The position numbers and the translations under genes were made by a program. From Pseudomonas gingeri (GTDB lineage Bacteria; Pseudomonadota; Gammaproteobacteria; Pseudomonadales; Pseudomonadaceae), in NCBI RefSeq assembly GCF_013386165.1, contig NZ_JACAOS010000002.1, forward strand, positions 124,001 to 188,000: a stretch of DNA of 64,000 nucleotides, read 5' to 3'. The notes under the pieces were generated by a model. The model was not told where the DNA came from, made no database searches, and was given only the letters and a program-made list of their open reading frames with translations. Of the stretch, positions 45,282-54,901 are shown in pieces (the first letter of the stretch is position 1; each line of letters starts with the position of its first letter).

Positions 45282-45313
45282 CCTGAGGACACTGGCCAAC
45301 CCGTGTCCTCAGG
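45282..45313. terminator. Bidirectional terminator hairpin
   Basis: Perfect 11-base inverted repeat, CCTGAGGACAC (45282-45292) and GTGTCCTCAGG (45303-45313) with a 10-base loop. It lies between convergent genes (GMC oxidoreductase and serine hydrolase) with 13 bases on each side, so it probably ends both transcripts. Confidence 0.75.
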
Positions 45314-45326
45314 GGGCGAGGGGGCG

Positions 45327-46661
45327 TTACTTCTGTGGAGGTGCCATCAGGAAATTCCCCAACGCCTCGAACGCCGGCAAGGTCACTGGATCGTTGGCCG
45401 AGTTCGCGGCCACGGGGTGTGAGGCATACCGCACGATGACCATCTCGGCCTTGGGATCGATATAGATCCGCTGGCCATGGACGCCCCGGGCCATATAGGC
45501 CCCGTGGTCGTTATGGGTCACCCACCACATGTCGCGATAACTCCAGCCTTGCAGCATCGAATACCCGGCCTTGGCAAACGCGCCCCTGTCGGCACCCCGG
45601 CGGATATCCTCGATCACGACCTTGGGCACGATCTGCTGCCCATTGGCCTGTCCATTGTTGCGCAGCATCTCCCCAAAGCGCGCCAGGTCCCGTAACCCGG
45701 TATTCAATCCGCCCCCGGCAAACGGCGTACCGATGGAGTCCACGGTGAAATACGCATCCTGTTCCGTGCCCAACTTGCTCCAGATCCGCTCCGACAGTAC
45801 CTGCGCCACGTTATGCCCGGTGGCCCGGGAAATGACCCAGCCCAGGACATCGGTGTTTACGGTCTTATAGGCAAATGCACCGCCATGGTCACCCTCGGGC
45901 TGCACCGTTTCGAGGAACTCGTAGTAGTTGCGCGGCCCCTGGTAATCCGCCGGTTTTGGCAGTGGGTTGCCCGCCTGTGCATGGAGCCAGACGCCGGCGC
46001 TCGGATCGCTGTAGTCCTCGCTGTAATCGAGTGCCGTGGTCATGTCGAGCACCTGGCGCACGGTGGCACTGCCAAAGGCCGACTTTGCCAGTTCCGGTAC
46101 GTAGTCCTTGATGTGTTTGTTGGCGTCGATCAGCCCTTCGGCCACCAGTGTTGCACCCACCGTGCCGACCACCGACTTGGTCACCGACATCGCCGCGTGT
46201 TGTCCTTGGGGGGTCAATGAACCGAGGTAGCGTTCGTACACCAGTTTGCCGCGATGCAGCACCACGATCCCGTCGGTATAGGTCGCTGCCAGGGACTGTT
46301 CCCAGGTCATCGGGGCTTGTGTGCCGAGGGGCGTGAAACTCAGCGCATCGATATCGCCGCGCAAGGCTTGTGGTAGCGCGACAGGCGCTCCCAGACCACG
46401 GGATACGCTGGTGGTGGGCATTAACTGGCGAAAGTGCGAGACGCTCCAGCGCATCGCCGGAAAACGGAAATAACTGCCATCCTCGAAGCGCAGGATGCGA
46501 TCGGCCGGAGGTGGGGCGCCAATCATCCAGCCGAGTTTCGCCGGATCGCTGGCGGCGGCATCCGGGAAGGTCGCTGCCGTCTCGGCGAAAGCCGTGGGGC
46601 AGGCCAGTACGGCGAACAGCAGGGGTAGGCTTCGTGCCTGTCTGAAAGACATCTTGAGCAT
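45327..46661 (-). CDS. Exported serine hydrolase of the beta-lactamase (class C/NylB) family
   Basis: A 444 aa protein with an N-terminal signal peptide (to about TAFA, residue 26). The catalytic Ser-x-x-Lys is SVTKS near residue 175 of the exported form and fits the class C/esterase/6-aminohexanoate-dimer hydrolase group, with a Tyr-x-Asn-like element in VNTDVLGWV (Tyr replaced) and the third-box region GVHGQRIYID. It would hydrolyse an amide or ester in the periplasm. A true beta-lactamase role is unlikely. ATG at 46661 has AAGGAAGG upstream; the open frame runs further but no good start is seen. Convergent with the GMC gene, divergent from the lipoprotein gene. Confidence 0.8.
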   Translation of the reverse strand: MLKMSFRQARSLPLLFAVLACPTAFAETAATFPDAAASDPAKLGWMIGAPPPADRILRFEDGSYFRFPAMRWSVSHFRQLMPTTSVSRGLGAPVALPQALRGDIDALSFTPLGTQAPMTWEQSLAATYTDGIVVLHRGKLVYERYLGSLTPQGQHAAMSVTKSVVGTVGATLVAEGLIDANKHIKDYVPELAKSAFGSATVRQVLDMTTALDYSEDYSDPSAGVWLHAQAGNPLPKPADYQGPRNYYEFLETVQPEGDHGGAFAYKTVNTDVLGWVISRATGHNVAQVLSERIWSKLGTEQDAYFTVDSIGTPFAGGGLNTGLRDLARFGEMLRNNGQANGQQIVPKVVIEDIRRGADRGAFAKAGYSMLQGWSYRDMWWVTHNDHGAYMARGVHGQRIYIDPKAEMVIVRYASHPVAANSANDPVTLPAFEALGNFLMAPPQK

Positions 46662-46867
46662 GTGAACCTTCCTTGAGTCAGTGGGACTGAGCTTGGACAA
46701 CCAGGTATGTTTATGCAAGTTGGCGCGACGTCGCGGGGCTCTGGAATGGGGATGTGCTCAAGTCGAGGAGCCCTTGCGCCGGGCGGCGCAAGGCCTTTCA
46801 TGCACGAGTGATTCGTATTGGCCGGCCACAGTGCTAAAGTCGCTTCTTTTTTTGGCAGGGAACGGTC

Positions 46868-47218
46868 ATGCGGATGTTAATCGGGGCTTTGGCGGTAGTG
46901 GCGTTGGCGGGATGCGCGGGGCCAGCCATGAACCAGACCCGTACCACCGGGCCGACCAAGACCTTCACTTCGAGCAAGGCCGAGAATGTCGTTGCCCAGT
47001 GCATCCAGTTTGCCTGGCAGGAAGAGGCGGTGTTCGGTGTGGATGCGGCAGCCTATCTGCAGCCGGGCTACAAGAACGGTTCGACCGTTTATACCCGGAG
47101 TTCGGAGTTCTTTGCCGATGTGCGTCGCGAAGGGGCGGACACGGTGGTCGACTACTACGCGACCGCCAGCAAGCCGATTGGCGCAAGAAGGCTGGCGGCG
47201 GTAGCGACCTGCCTGTAA
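46868..47218 (+). CDS. Small lipoprotein of unknown function
   Basis: A 116 aa protein with a signal peptide and a lipobox (VALAGCAG, Cys16), so it should be lipidated and membrane-bound. The mature part has conserved-looking residues (two Cys at 45 and 115 that may bond, and a basic C-terminus GARRLAAVATC). No family was recognised. Start ATG 46868 is preceded by AGGGAACGG. It is probably expressed alone: 206 bases separate it from the divergent serine hydrolase, and a REP doublet follows. The two Cys may form a disulphide in the periplasm. Confidence 0.7.
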   Translation: MRMLIGALAVVALAGCAGPAMNQTRTTGPTKTFTSSKAENVVAQCIQFAWQEEAVFGVDAAAYLQPGYKNGSTVYTRSSEFFADVRREGADTVVDYYATASKPIGARRLAAVATCL

Positions 47219-47242
47219 CTACCCCGACGACACCGCCGCCCC

Positions 47243-47326
47243 TGTAGGCGCCAGCTTGCTGGCGATGGCGTCCGGACACGCGCAGCAAGGCTCAAGGGCC
47301 CCATCGCTGGCAAGCCAGCTCCTACA
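47243..47326. repeat. REP doublet after the lipoprotein gene
   Basis: TGTAGGCGCCAGCTTGCTGG at 47243-47262 and the mirror ending CAAGCCAGCTCCTACA at 47326. A CCAGC core variant of the CCGGC subtype with a changed base in the left half. Confidence 0.8.
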
Positions 47327-47398
47327 CAGGGACCGAGTCGAACGTTGTTGTGCGTTAGCGCGCAAGACGGCATCTACAGGGGGGGGCGGGCAATTGGA

Positions 47399-48253
47399 TC
47401 AGCGCTCGTAGGTGTAGAAGCCGCGGCCGCTTTTACGGCCCAGATATCCGGCAGCAACCATTTCCTTGAGTAACTGCGCCGGACGGTACTTGGGTTCGTC
47501 GAAGCCCGAATGCAGGCTTTCCATGATCGCCAGCAGGGTGTCCAGGCCGATCAGGTCCGCCAGGGCCAGCGGGCCGATCGGCTGGTTGCAGCCCAACTGC
47601 ATGCCGGCGTCGATATCCTCGGCGCTGGCCAGGTCCTCCTGAAGCACGAAGATGGCTTCGTTGATCATCGGGCAGAGGATGCGGTTGACCACGAAACCCG
47701 GACGGTTGCGGGCGGTCACCGCCGTCTTGCCGATCTGCCCGGCCAGGGCCATGGCCTGGGCATGGGTGGCATCGCTGGTCTGCAGGCCACGGATCACTTC
47801 CAGCAGGCCCATCATCGGCACCGGATTGAAGAAGTGCAGGCCGATAAAACGCCCGGGCTGGTCGATGGCCGCCGCCAGTTCGGTGATCGACAGCGACGAG
47901 GTGTTGGTGGCGATAATGCATTCGGCACTGGCCACTTCGGCCACCTGCCGGAGAATGCGTTTTTTCAGTTCGAGGTTTTCCGTGGCCGCCTCGATCACCA
48001 GTTCAGCCCGGGCCAGCACCGCATAGTCGCTGCTCAGGCTGATACGGCCGAGGGCCGCCTGCTTGTCGTCGGCGCTGATCACGGCTTTGCGCACTTGCCG
48101 GTCAAGGTTGCCGGTCAGGGTTGCCAGGCCTTTTTCCAGGGCCTGCTGCGAGACGTCGATCAGCGACACTTCAAGGCCGGCCACCGCACAGACCTGGGCA
48201 ATCCCGTTGCCCATGATGCCGGCGCCGATCACGGCGATACGTTGAATACTCAT
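47399..48253 (-). CDS. 3-hydroxyacyl-CoA dehydrogenase (3-hydroxybutyryl-CoA type)
   Basis: NAD-dependent dehydrogenase of 284 aa. The N-terminal Rossmann motif GAGIMGNGIAQVCA binds NAD, and the catalytic His is in GLHFFNPVPMMGLLEV. It is the short, monofunctional form (HBD/PaaH type) that oxidises (S)-3-hydroxybutyryl-CoA or similar to the 3-oxo compound. The thiolase gene lies 12 bases upstream on the same strand, so the pair takes a hydroxyacyl-CoA to two acyl-CoA products. An AraC-type regulator gene is divergent from the thiolase gene. Which acyl chain is used cannot be read from the sequence. Confidence 0.92.
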   Translation of the reverse strand: MSIQRIAVIGAGIMGNGIAQVCAVAGLEVSLIDVSQQALEKGLATLTGNLDRQVRKAVISADDKQAALGRISLSSDYAVLARAELVIEAATENLELKKRILRQVAEVASAECIIATNTSSLSITELAAAIDQPGRFIGLHFFNPVPMMGLLEVIRGLQTSDATHAQAMALAGQIGKTAVTARNRPGFVVNRILCPMINEAIFVLQEDLASAEDIDAGMQLGCNQPIGPLALADLIGLDTLLAIMESLHSGFDEPKYRPAQLLKEMVAAGYLGRKSGRGFYTYER

Positions 48254-48265
48254 GTTCTGTCGTCC

Positions 48266-49447
48266 TTAAACCCGTTCGAAGATAACGGCGATGCCTTGCC
48301 CGCCGCCGATGCACATGGTGGCCAGGCCGTAGCGCCCGCCGGTGCGATGCAGTTCGTGAATCAGTTTGGTGGCGATGATCGCGCCCGTGGCGCCCACCGG
48401 ATGGCCCAGGGCAATGCCGGAGCCATTGGGATTGACCTTGGCCGGGTCGAAGTCCAGTTCCTGGCTGACGGCGCAGGCCTGGGCGGCGAAGGCGACGTTG
48501 GCCTCGATCACGTCCAGGTCGGCCACGGTCAGGCCGGCGCGCTTGAGGGCCAGGCGCGTGGCGGGAATCGGGCCCAGGCCCATCAGTTCCGGTTCGAGAC
48601 CGGCATGGGCGTAAGCCACCAGGCGCGCCAGGGGTTTCAGGCCGTCGCTTTGCAGCGCGGCGCCAGTGGCCAGAAGCAAGGCGGCGGCGCCGTCATTCAG
48701 GCCCGAGGCGTTGCCGGCGGTGACGGTACCGTCCTTCTTGAAGGCGGTTTTCATCTGCGCCAGTTGTTCCAGCGAAGTGGCCCGTGGGTGCTCGTCGACA
48801 CTGAACAGTTGCGTGCCCTTGCGGCTGCGCACTTCCACCGGGACGATTTGCGAAGTGAAACGGCCTTCGTCGATGGCGCGGCTGGCCCGCATTTGTTCTT
48901 CCACGGCCAGGGCGTCCTGCATCTGCCGGGTGATGCCGTTGCGCTCGGCAATGTTCTCGGCGGTGATGCCCATGTGGATCCCGTGGAACGGGTCGTGGAG
49001 AATGCCGAGCATGTAGTCGATGGCCTGGACATTGCCCATGCGCGCCCCCCAACGGGCCGAGGGCAGCAGGTAAGGGCCACGGCTCATGGATTCGGCGCCG
49101 GCACCGATAGCGATGTCGGCATCACCCAGCAGCAGGGTTTGCGCCGCTGAGACAATGGCCTGCAAGCCCGAACCGCAGAGGCGGTTGACGTTGTAGGCCG
49201 GGGTTTCCTTGGGAATGCCGGCGTTGATGGCGGCGACCCGGGACAGGTAGGCGTCCTGGGTGTCGGTGGGGATCACGTTGCCCATCACCACATGGCCGAC
49301 CCGCGCCGGGTCCACGTCGCTGCGTTGCAGGGCGGCCTTGACGGCGGTGGTGGCCAGTTCGCTCAAGGGAACGTCTTTCAGTGAGCCGCCGAAGGTGCCG
49401 ATGGCAGTACGAGCGGCGCTGACGATATACACTTCGGGCTTTGACAT
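48266..49447 (-). CDS. Acetyl-CoA C-acyltransferase (thiolase)
   Basis: A 393 aa thiolase with intact active site: Cys91 in NRLCGSGLQA, His in GHPVGATGA and Cys in CIGGGQGI near the C-terminus. It splits a 3-oxoacyl-CoA or joins acetyl-CoA units. It is encoded with the 3-hydroxyacyl-CoA dehydrogenase 12 bases downstream. Relatives include BktB- and PhaA-type enzymes, whose chain-length preference cannot be told by eye. The window also contains a second thiolase (52171), so the two are likely to serve different pathways. Confidence 0.92.
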   Translation of the reverse strand: MSKPEVYIVSAARTAIGTFGGSLKDVPLSELATTAVKAALQRSDVDPARVGHVVMGNVIPTDTQDAYLSRVAAINAGIPKETPAYNVNRLCGSGLQAIVSAAQTLLLGDADIAIGAGAESMSRGPYLLPSARWGARMGNVQAIDYMLGILHDPFHGIHMGITAENIAERNGITRQMQDALAVEEQMRASRAIDEGRFTSQIVPVEVRSRKGTQLFSVDEHPRATSLEQLAQMKTAFKKDGTVTAGNASGLNDGAAALLLATGAALQSDGLKPLARLVAYAHAGLEPELMGLGPIPATRLALKRAGLTVADLDVIEANVAFAAQACAVSQELDFDPAKVNPNGSGIALGHPVGATGAIIATKLIHELHRTGGRYGLATMCIGGGQGIAVIFERV

Positions 49448-49606
49448 GGGGCAGTCCTGATTATTGTGAGGATCAGCGTGCTTGATCTTTGTAGGGACGG
49501 AGGCAGTGCATCCAGTGCTGCAAGTCTAGGACGTGCCCGTCCACTCGGCCTATGCCGAAACTGCTCAGTAAACCTGTGACTTTTTGCCATACGCAGCTTG
49601 GGATTC

Positions 49607-50629
49607 ATGAAAGAAAAACATTCGGTGTCGTCCTATTTCATCAAAGCCCTGCTGGTGCGTTTTCTCGACCAGCCGCAGCGCATTGCCGAGTTGTTGCAGG
49701 CTGCGGGTTTTGCCGAGCGCTCCCTGGACGAACTGGGCGAGCGGGTCGCGCCGAAGCTGTTGGCGCAGCTCTGGCTGACGGTGATCGGTGAACTGGGCGA
49801 CGAGTTTTTCGGTTTTGATTCCCACGGCATGCCCATCGGCAGCTTCGCCCTGATCTGTCGGGGGCTGATCCAGGCACCGACCGTGGGCAAGGCCCTGGGC
49901 CTGTCGTTGGAGTATTTCGCTCTGTTCCTGCGCGACATCCAGGCCCAGGTGCAGGTCCGTGGCAAGCGGGTCGTCGTGGTGATGCGCACTGAAACCCAGG
50001 ACCCATACCTGCAAGCGGTGATCACCGAAACCTTCCTGATCCTGATCGTCGGCTTGATGTGCTGGCTGGCCGGACGACGCATTCCCATCAGCCGTGCACG
50101 GTTCGCCCATGCCCGCCCGTCCCATGGTGACGAGCACCTGTTGTGGGGCGCCTATGTGGAGTTCGACGCGGCGGTGACCGAGATCGAATTCGAGCGTGAA
50201 TACCTGCGCTTGCCGGTGCTGCAGGATCGCAAGTCGCTCTATAGCTTTTTACGGGATGCGCCGCAGTCGGTGTTTATCCGTTTTCGTAATCGCGAGGGCT
50301 TCAGTGCCCGGGTGCACCAGCGCTTGCGTGCCTGCGGTTATGATCATTGGCCGACCCTGGAACAACTCGCGGCGGAGTTCGATATCCACCTGGCCAGCCT
50401 GCGCCGGGCGTTGCAGCGTGAGGGTTTTTCCTATCAGGAAATCAAGGACGAGGTGCGCCGGGCCATCGCCTTCGAGCGTTTGCGCAGCACCAGCATGAGC
50501 ATCGCCGATATCGCCCAGGAGGTCGGCTTTCGCGAACCTAGCGCCTTTCACCGCGCCTTCAAACAGTGGACGGGGGAGAGCCCCGGGAGTTTTCGTTTGC
50601 GTGGGTCGCCGGGATCAGCACAGCGCTGA
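49607..50629 (+). CDS. AraC-family regulator (OruR/ArgR-like arrangement)
   Basis: A 340 aa regulator. The C-terminal third (about 240-340) is a double helix-turn-helix: HLASLRRALQREGFSYQEIK and SIADIAQEVGFREPSAFHRAFK. The N-terminal 200 residues match the Arabinose_bd-like domain common in Pseudomonas regulators of short metabolite pathways. It is divergent from the thiolase gene with 159 bases between, the usual layout for control of the thiolase/hydroxyacyl-CoA dehydrogenase pair. The ATG at 49607 has no strong ribosome binding site (CTTGGGATTC). The effector is probably the substrate of that pathway. Confidence 0.85.
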   Translation: MKEKHSVSSYFIKALLVRFLDQPQRIAELLQAAGFAERSLDELGERVAPKLLAQLWLTVIGELGDEFFGFDSHGMPIGSFALICRGLIQAPTVGKALGLSLEYFALFLRDIQAQVQVRGKRVVVVMRTETQDPYLQAVITETFLILIVGLMCWLAGRRIPISRARFAHARPSHGDEHLLWGAYVEFDAAVTEIEFEREYLRLPVLQDRKSLYSFLRDAPQSVFIRFRNREGFSARVHQRLRACGYDHWPTLEQLAAEFDIHLASLRRALQREGFSYQEIKDEVRRAIAFERLRSTSMSIADIAQEVGFREPSAFHRAFKQWTGESPGSFRLRGSPGSAQR

Positions 50630-50688
50630 CGGATTCAGCTATAACCTTCGCTTCATTTATCGCTGTTCATCAACTCGAGGAGCCGTTC

Positions 50689-51087
50689 ATGCCGTCCCAG
50701 CATCTGACCGAATACGAAGACGCCAACCCGGAAGTGCGTGCCGTCTACGACGACATCATGCACACCCGCAAGGTCGAGCAGGTCAACAACTTCTGGAAGT
50801 GCCTGGCCGCGCACCCGCCGACCTTGCGCCGTACCTGGGAGAGCCTCAAGGAGATCATGGCCCCCGGTGCGCTGGACCCGCTGACCAAGGAGTTGATCTA
50901 CGTCGCTGTCAGCGTCACCAATAACTGCCCGTATTGCATCGCCTCCCACACCGCTACGGCGCGCAAGGCGGGCATGACCGACGAGATGTTTGGCGAGTTG
51001 CAGGCCGTGGTCGGCATGGCCAACGAAACCAATCGCCTGGCCAACGGTTATCGCATACCGCTGGATGAGGCGTTCAAGCTGGACTGA
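50689..51087 (+). CDS. Carboxymuconolactone decarboxylase/AhpD-like protein
   Basis: A 132 aa protein of the CMD superfamily. The AhpD-type redox motif is readable: Cys-x-x-Cys followed by a His (NCPYCIASHTATARKAG), the pattern of peroxidase-linked members, not of true decarboxylase. It may work as a small alkylhydroperoxidase. ATG 50689 follows CGAGGAGCC. The gene lies 59 bases after the AraC gene in the same direction, and may be read from its promoter. Functional partner not evident. Confidence 0.87.
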   Translation: MPSQHLTEYEDANPEVRAVYDDIMHTRKVEQVNNFWKCLAAHPPTLRRTWESLKEIMAPGALDPLTKELIYVAVSVTNNCPYCIASHTATARKAGMTDEMFGELQAVVGMANETNRLANGYRIPLDEAFKLD

Positions 51088-51146
51088 AGCCGCCAGGGGC
51101 GGACCCTTTCCGGGAGCCTCTGGAGGCGTTGTGCCTCAACGCGAGC

Positions 51147-51905
51147 CTAGTGGGGACGCGAGGGTTTGAGCATTTGTATCCACTCGGCAGCAAGGCGATG
51201 GCAATCGCCCGGCCAGCGGGCAGTCAGCAGGTTGCCGTCGCGGACTACGAAGCCACGGCCCGGTTTGTTGGCGGAGTCGCGCAGCAGTGCCGGCGGGCCC
51301 TGGGCAAAGTCTTTCGGGCTGGCCAGTGCCGCCTTGATCTCGGACTCGACGGTGTGCGGGTAGGTTCGATAATAACGCCCGAGCCAGGGTGCGGTGATCA
51401 ACCAGGCCGCGAGCTCCATGCTCGCCGACAGCAGGCCGGTGACCTTGCGGCCATACAGCACCGAGCGTCCGGTGTCCGGATCCAGGGTGCGCGCCAGCAA
51501 CAGCGGGCCGTGGCACACCGAGGCAACAGGTTTGTCGGTCTTGAAGAAGTGCAGGACGATCCGTTTCGCCGCGTCGGACTCCAGCAGGCTACGCATGCCC
51601 TCGGCATGGCCGCCAGGCACCAGCAGCGCGTCGAACTGCGCAGGGTCGACATCGGCGTAGGCCAGCGGCTGCTTGAAGTGTGGGTCGGCGATCATCGCCT
51701 GGTAGCTTTCCAGATCGGGTTTGCGGGTCATCAGCATCGGGTTGAGCAGGCCGAAGCCTTTTTCCACCAGCCGCGGGTCGGCATAGGCGGGGACGCCATC
51801 GGGGGTGGCGAAGCGGATATCCAGTCCTGCGCGGTGCATCGACTGCCAGGGCACGCTGCTTTCGGTGGGGTCGTAGTCGGAATGGGGGAGCAGGATCAAG
51901 ATCAT
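51147..51905 (-). CDS. DJ-1/PfpI-family protein (Hsp31-like)
   Basis: A 252 aa class-I glutamine amidotransferase-like protein. The nucleophile elbow is ASVCHGPLLLA with Cys, and a Glu lies in the segment near the N-terminus; the C-terminal part has VRDGNLLTARWPGD, as in the Hsp31/GATase1 group. Members act as deglycases, glyoxalases or chaperones, so the reaction cannot be settled. It is convergent with the AhpD-like gene (59 bases between the two stops) and is followed upstream by a run of repeats (51990-52150). Confidence 0.82.
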   Translation of the reverse strand: MILILLPHSDYDPTESSVPWQSMHRAGLDIRFATPDGVPAYADPRLVEKGFGLLNPMLMTRKPDLESYQAMIADPHFKQPLAYADVDPAQFDALLVPGGHAEGMRSLLESDAAKRIVLHFFKTDKPVASVCHGPLLLARTLDPDTGRSVLYGRKVTGLLSASMELAAWLITAPWLGRYYRTYPHTVESEIKAALASPKDFAQGPPALLRDSANKPGRGFVVRDGNLLTARWPGDCHRLAAEWIQMLKPSRPH

Positions 51906-52021
51906 GCGAAGGCTCTATCGGCATGGGATAGAGTTGATAGTAGCAGCAAGATTATCGCCTGCCCTGTCAACGCTCGACTACCTGCGATGAGGCCCTTGAG
52001 TCTTGCGGTGTTCTTACTGGC

Positions 52022-52150
52022 GCCATCGCCAGCAAGCCGGCTCCCACGGGCCAGCATTTCACCACAAAATATCGTCAGGCCCGGGCCCATGTAGGAGCGA
52101 GCTTGCTCGCGATAGCGCCCGTTAGGAAGGGCTTCACCGCGAGCAATCAG
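52022..52150. repeat. Two adjacent REP-like elements
   Basis: A single REP of the CCGGC subtype (CATCGCCAGCAAGCCGGCTC at about 52024-52043) is followed by a single copy of the GAGC subtype (TGTAGGAGCGAGCTTGCTCG at 52090-52109) with a partial mirror (CACCGCGAGCAATCAG, about 52135-52150). It is a mixed array between the DJ-1-like and thiolase genes. Confidence 0.7.
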
Positions 52151-52170
52151 GCATCGACCGGCTGCTCCTG

Positions 52171-53349
<1,179 letters not shown>

Positions 53350-53363
53350 CGCTTCATTCCTCA

Positions 53364-54023
53364 TCAGGAAAACTGCATTTCAGGCACGTGGTCGGGAACG
53401 ATCAGTTTACCCGCGGTCTTGCTGACAATCTCTTCGACGCTGACGCCAGGTGCCCGCTCCTTGAGAATAAACGCGCCGTTTTCGATTTCCAGGTAGGCGA
53501 GGTCGGTCAGCACCCGCTTGATGCAGTTGGCGCCGGTCAGCGGCAGGCTGCAACGCGACAGCAGTTTCGACTCACCGTCCTTGGACGCATGGGTCATGGT
53601 GACGATGATGTTGTCCGCGCCGGCCACCAGGTCCATGGCGCCGCCCATGCCCTTGACCAGCTTGCCGGGGATCATCCAGGAGGCGATGTTGCCCTGCACG
53701 TCGACTTCAAAGGCGCCGAGCACCGTGAGGTCGATATGGCCGCCGCGAATCATCGCGAAGGACTCGGCGGAGGAAAAGATCGACGCGCCGACACGGGCGG
53801 TGACGGTCTGTTTGCCGGCGTTGATCATGTCGGCATCGACTGCGTCGTCGGTCGGAAAGGCGCCCATGCCGAGCAGGCCGTTTTCCGATTGCAGCATGAC
53901 TTCCATGCCGGCCGGGATGTAGTTGGCCACCAGGGTCGGAATGCCGATGCCCAGGTTCACGTAGTAGCCGTCCTGCATTTCGCGGGCGACGCGCTGGGCC
54001 ATTTGTTCGCGGGAAAGTGCCAT
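53364..54023 (-). CDS. dhcB: CoA-transferase subunit B (DhcB/ScoB type)
   Basis: Subunit B of a 3-oxoacid or dehydrocarnitine CoA-transferase, 219 aa. The active-site Glu that forms the CoA thioester is Glu47 in [10 protein letters not shown]. The start is ATG 54023; the long open frame running beyond it overlaps the A-subunit gene in another frame. Together with subunit A (37 bases upstream) and atoB, it would transfer CoA to a 3-oxo acid, whose CoA ester is then split by the thiolase. Gene order and divergent LysR match the Pseudomonas carnitine-breakdown genes dhcRAB-atoB. Acetoacetate as substrate is the alternative. Confidence 0.75.
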   Translation of the reverse strand: MALSREQMAQRVAREMQDGYYVNLGIGIPTLVANYIPAGMEVMLQSENGLLGMGAFPTDDAVDADMINAGKQTVTARVGASIFSSAESFAMIRGGHIDLTVLGAFEVDVQGNIASWMIPGKLVKGMGGAMDLVAGADNIIVTMTHASKDGESKLLSRCSLPLTGANCIKRVLTDLAYLEIENGAFILKERAPGVSVEEIVSKTAGKLIVPDHVPEMQFS

Positions 54024-54060
54024 GTTCTTGTTCTCCGTTAGTCGAGGGATGGGCCAGGAA

Positions 54061-54759
54061 TCACTTGCGTACGGTGCGCTGTTCGATGCGTTTCTCGAAC
54101 GTGCCGCAGATGACCCGGTCGACGTAGATGCCAGGGGTGTGGATCTGCGCCGGGTCCAGTTCGCCGGGTTCGACGATTTCCTCGACTTCGACCACGGTGA
54201 TCTTGCCGGCGGTGGCGGCCAGCGGGTTGAAGTTCTGGGCGGTGTGGCGGTAGATGACGTTGCCGAAGTGGTCGGCTTTCCAGCCTTTGACGATGGCGAA
54301 GTCACCGGTGATGGACTCTTCCATCAGGTACGGACGACCGTTGAATTCACGGGTTTCCTTGCCGTCGGCGACCGGGGTGCCGACCCCGGTGGCGGTGAAG
54401 AACGCCGGGATACCGGCACCGCCGGCGCGCATTTTTTCGGCGAGGGTGCCTTGCGGGGTCAGCACCACTTCGATTTCACCGCTGAGCAGTTGTTTTTCGA
54501 AGAGGGCGTTTTCGCCGACATAGGAGGCGACCACCTTGCGGATCTGCCGGTCTTCCAGCAGCACACCGAGGCCGAAACCGTCGACGCCGCAGTTGTTGGA
54601 GACCACGGTCAGGTCGCGGGTGCCTTTGCGCTTGATCTCGGCGATCAGGTTCTCGGGGATACCGCACAGGCCGAAGCCGCCACTCAGGACCGTCATGCCA
54701 TCCTCGAGCCCGGCCAGGGCTTCTTCATAGGAAGACACGCGTTTATCGAAACCTGCCAT
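54061..54759 (-). CDS. dhcA: CoA-transferase subunit A (DhcA/ScoA type)
   Basis: Subunit A of the CoA-transferase, 232 aa. It shows the family glycine-rich segment [16 protein letters not shown] and the CoA-binding loop [15 protein letters not shown] 54759 is preceded by GAGG at eight bases, better than the ATG nine bases upstream. First gene of the leftward cluster; the LysR gene is divergent with 142 bases between. Subunit B follows after 37 bases. Substrate candidates: dehydrocarnitine, acetoacetate or another 3-oxo acid. Confidence 0.75.
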   Translation of the reverse strand: MAGFDKRVSSYEEALAGLEDGMTVLSGGFGLCGIPENLIAEIKRKGTRDLTVVSNNCGVDGFGLGVLLEDRQIRKVVASYVGENALFEKQLLSGEIEVVLTPQGTLAEKMRAGGAGIPAFFTATGVGTPVADGKETREFNGRPYLMEESITGDFAIVKGWKADHFGNVIYRHTAQNFNPLAATAGKITVVEVEEIVEPGELDPAQIHTPGIYVDRVICGTFEKRIEQRTVRK

Positions 54760-54854
54760 ATGCACCATCCTCTTGTTGTTTGTCGGACTCGCCGTTGGAG
54801 GTGAGTGTTGCTCCGGAAGATATATTTGTTAAGTTGATTTTTAGGGTCGATTGA

Positions 54855-54868
54855 TTGATAAAGATCAA
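54855..54868. promoter_or_regulatory. Palindrome in the divergent dhcA/dhcR promoter
   Basis: Perfect inverted repeat TTGAT-AAAG-ATCAA (14 bases) between the divergent genes, 34 bases before the LysR start. It fits the T-rich/A-rich dyad form of LysR operators and is a candidate binding site for the LysR regulator. Not proven. Confidence 0.45.
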
Positions 54869-54901
54869 CAATGTTCTTTTCTTCCAGTAGAGACCTCGTT
54901 C

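Noticed and set aside
47399-49447. Polyhydroxyalkanoate synthesis genes (phaA/phaB)
   Set aside because: The dehydrogenase is the NAD-linked HBD type, not PhaB (SDR), and no phaC is nearby, so a synthesis role is not supported.
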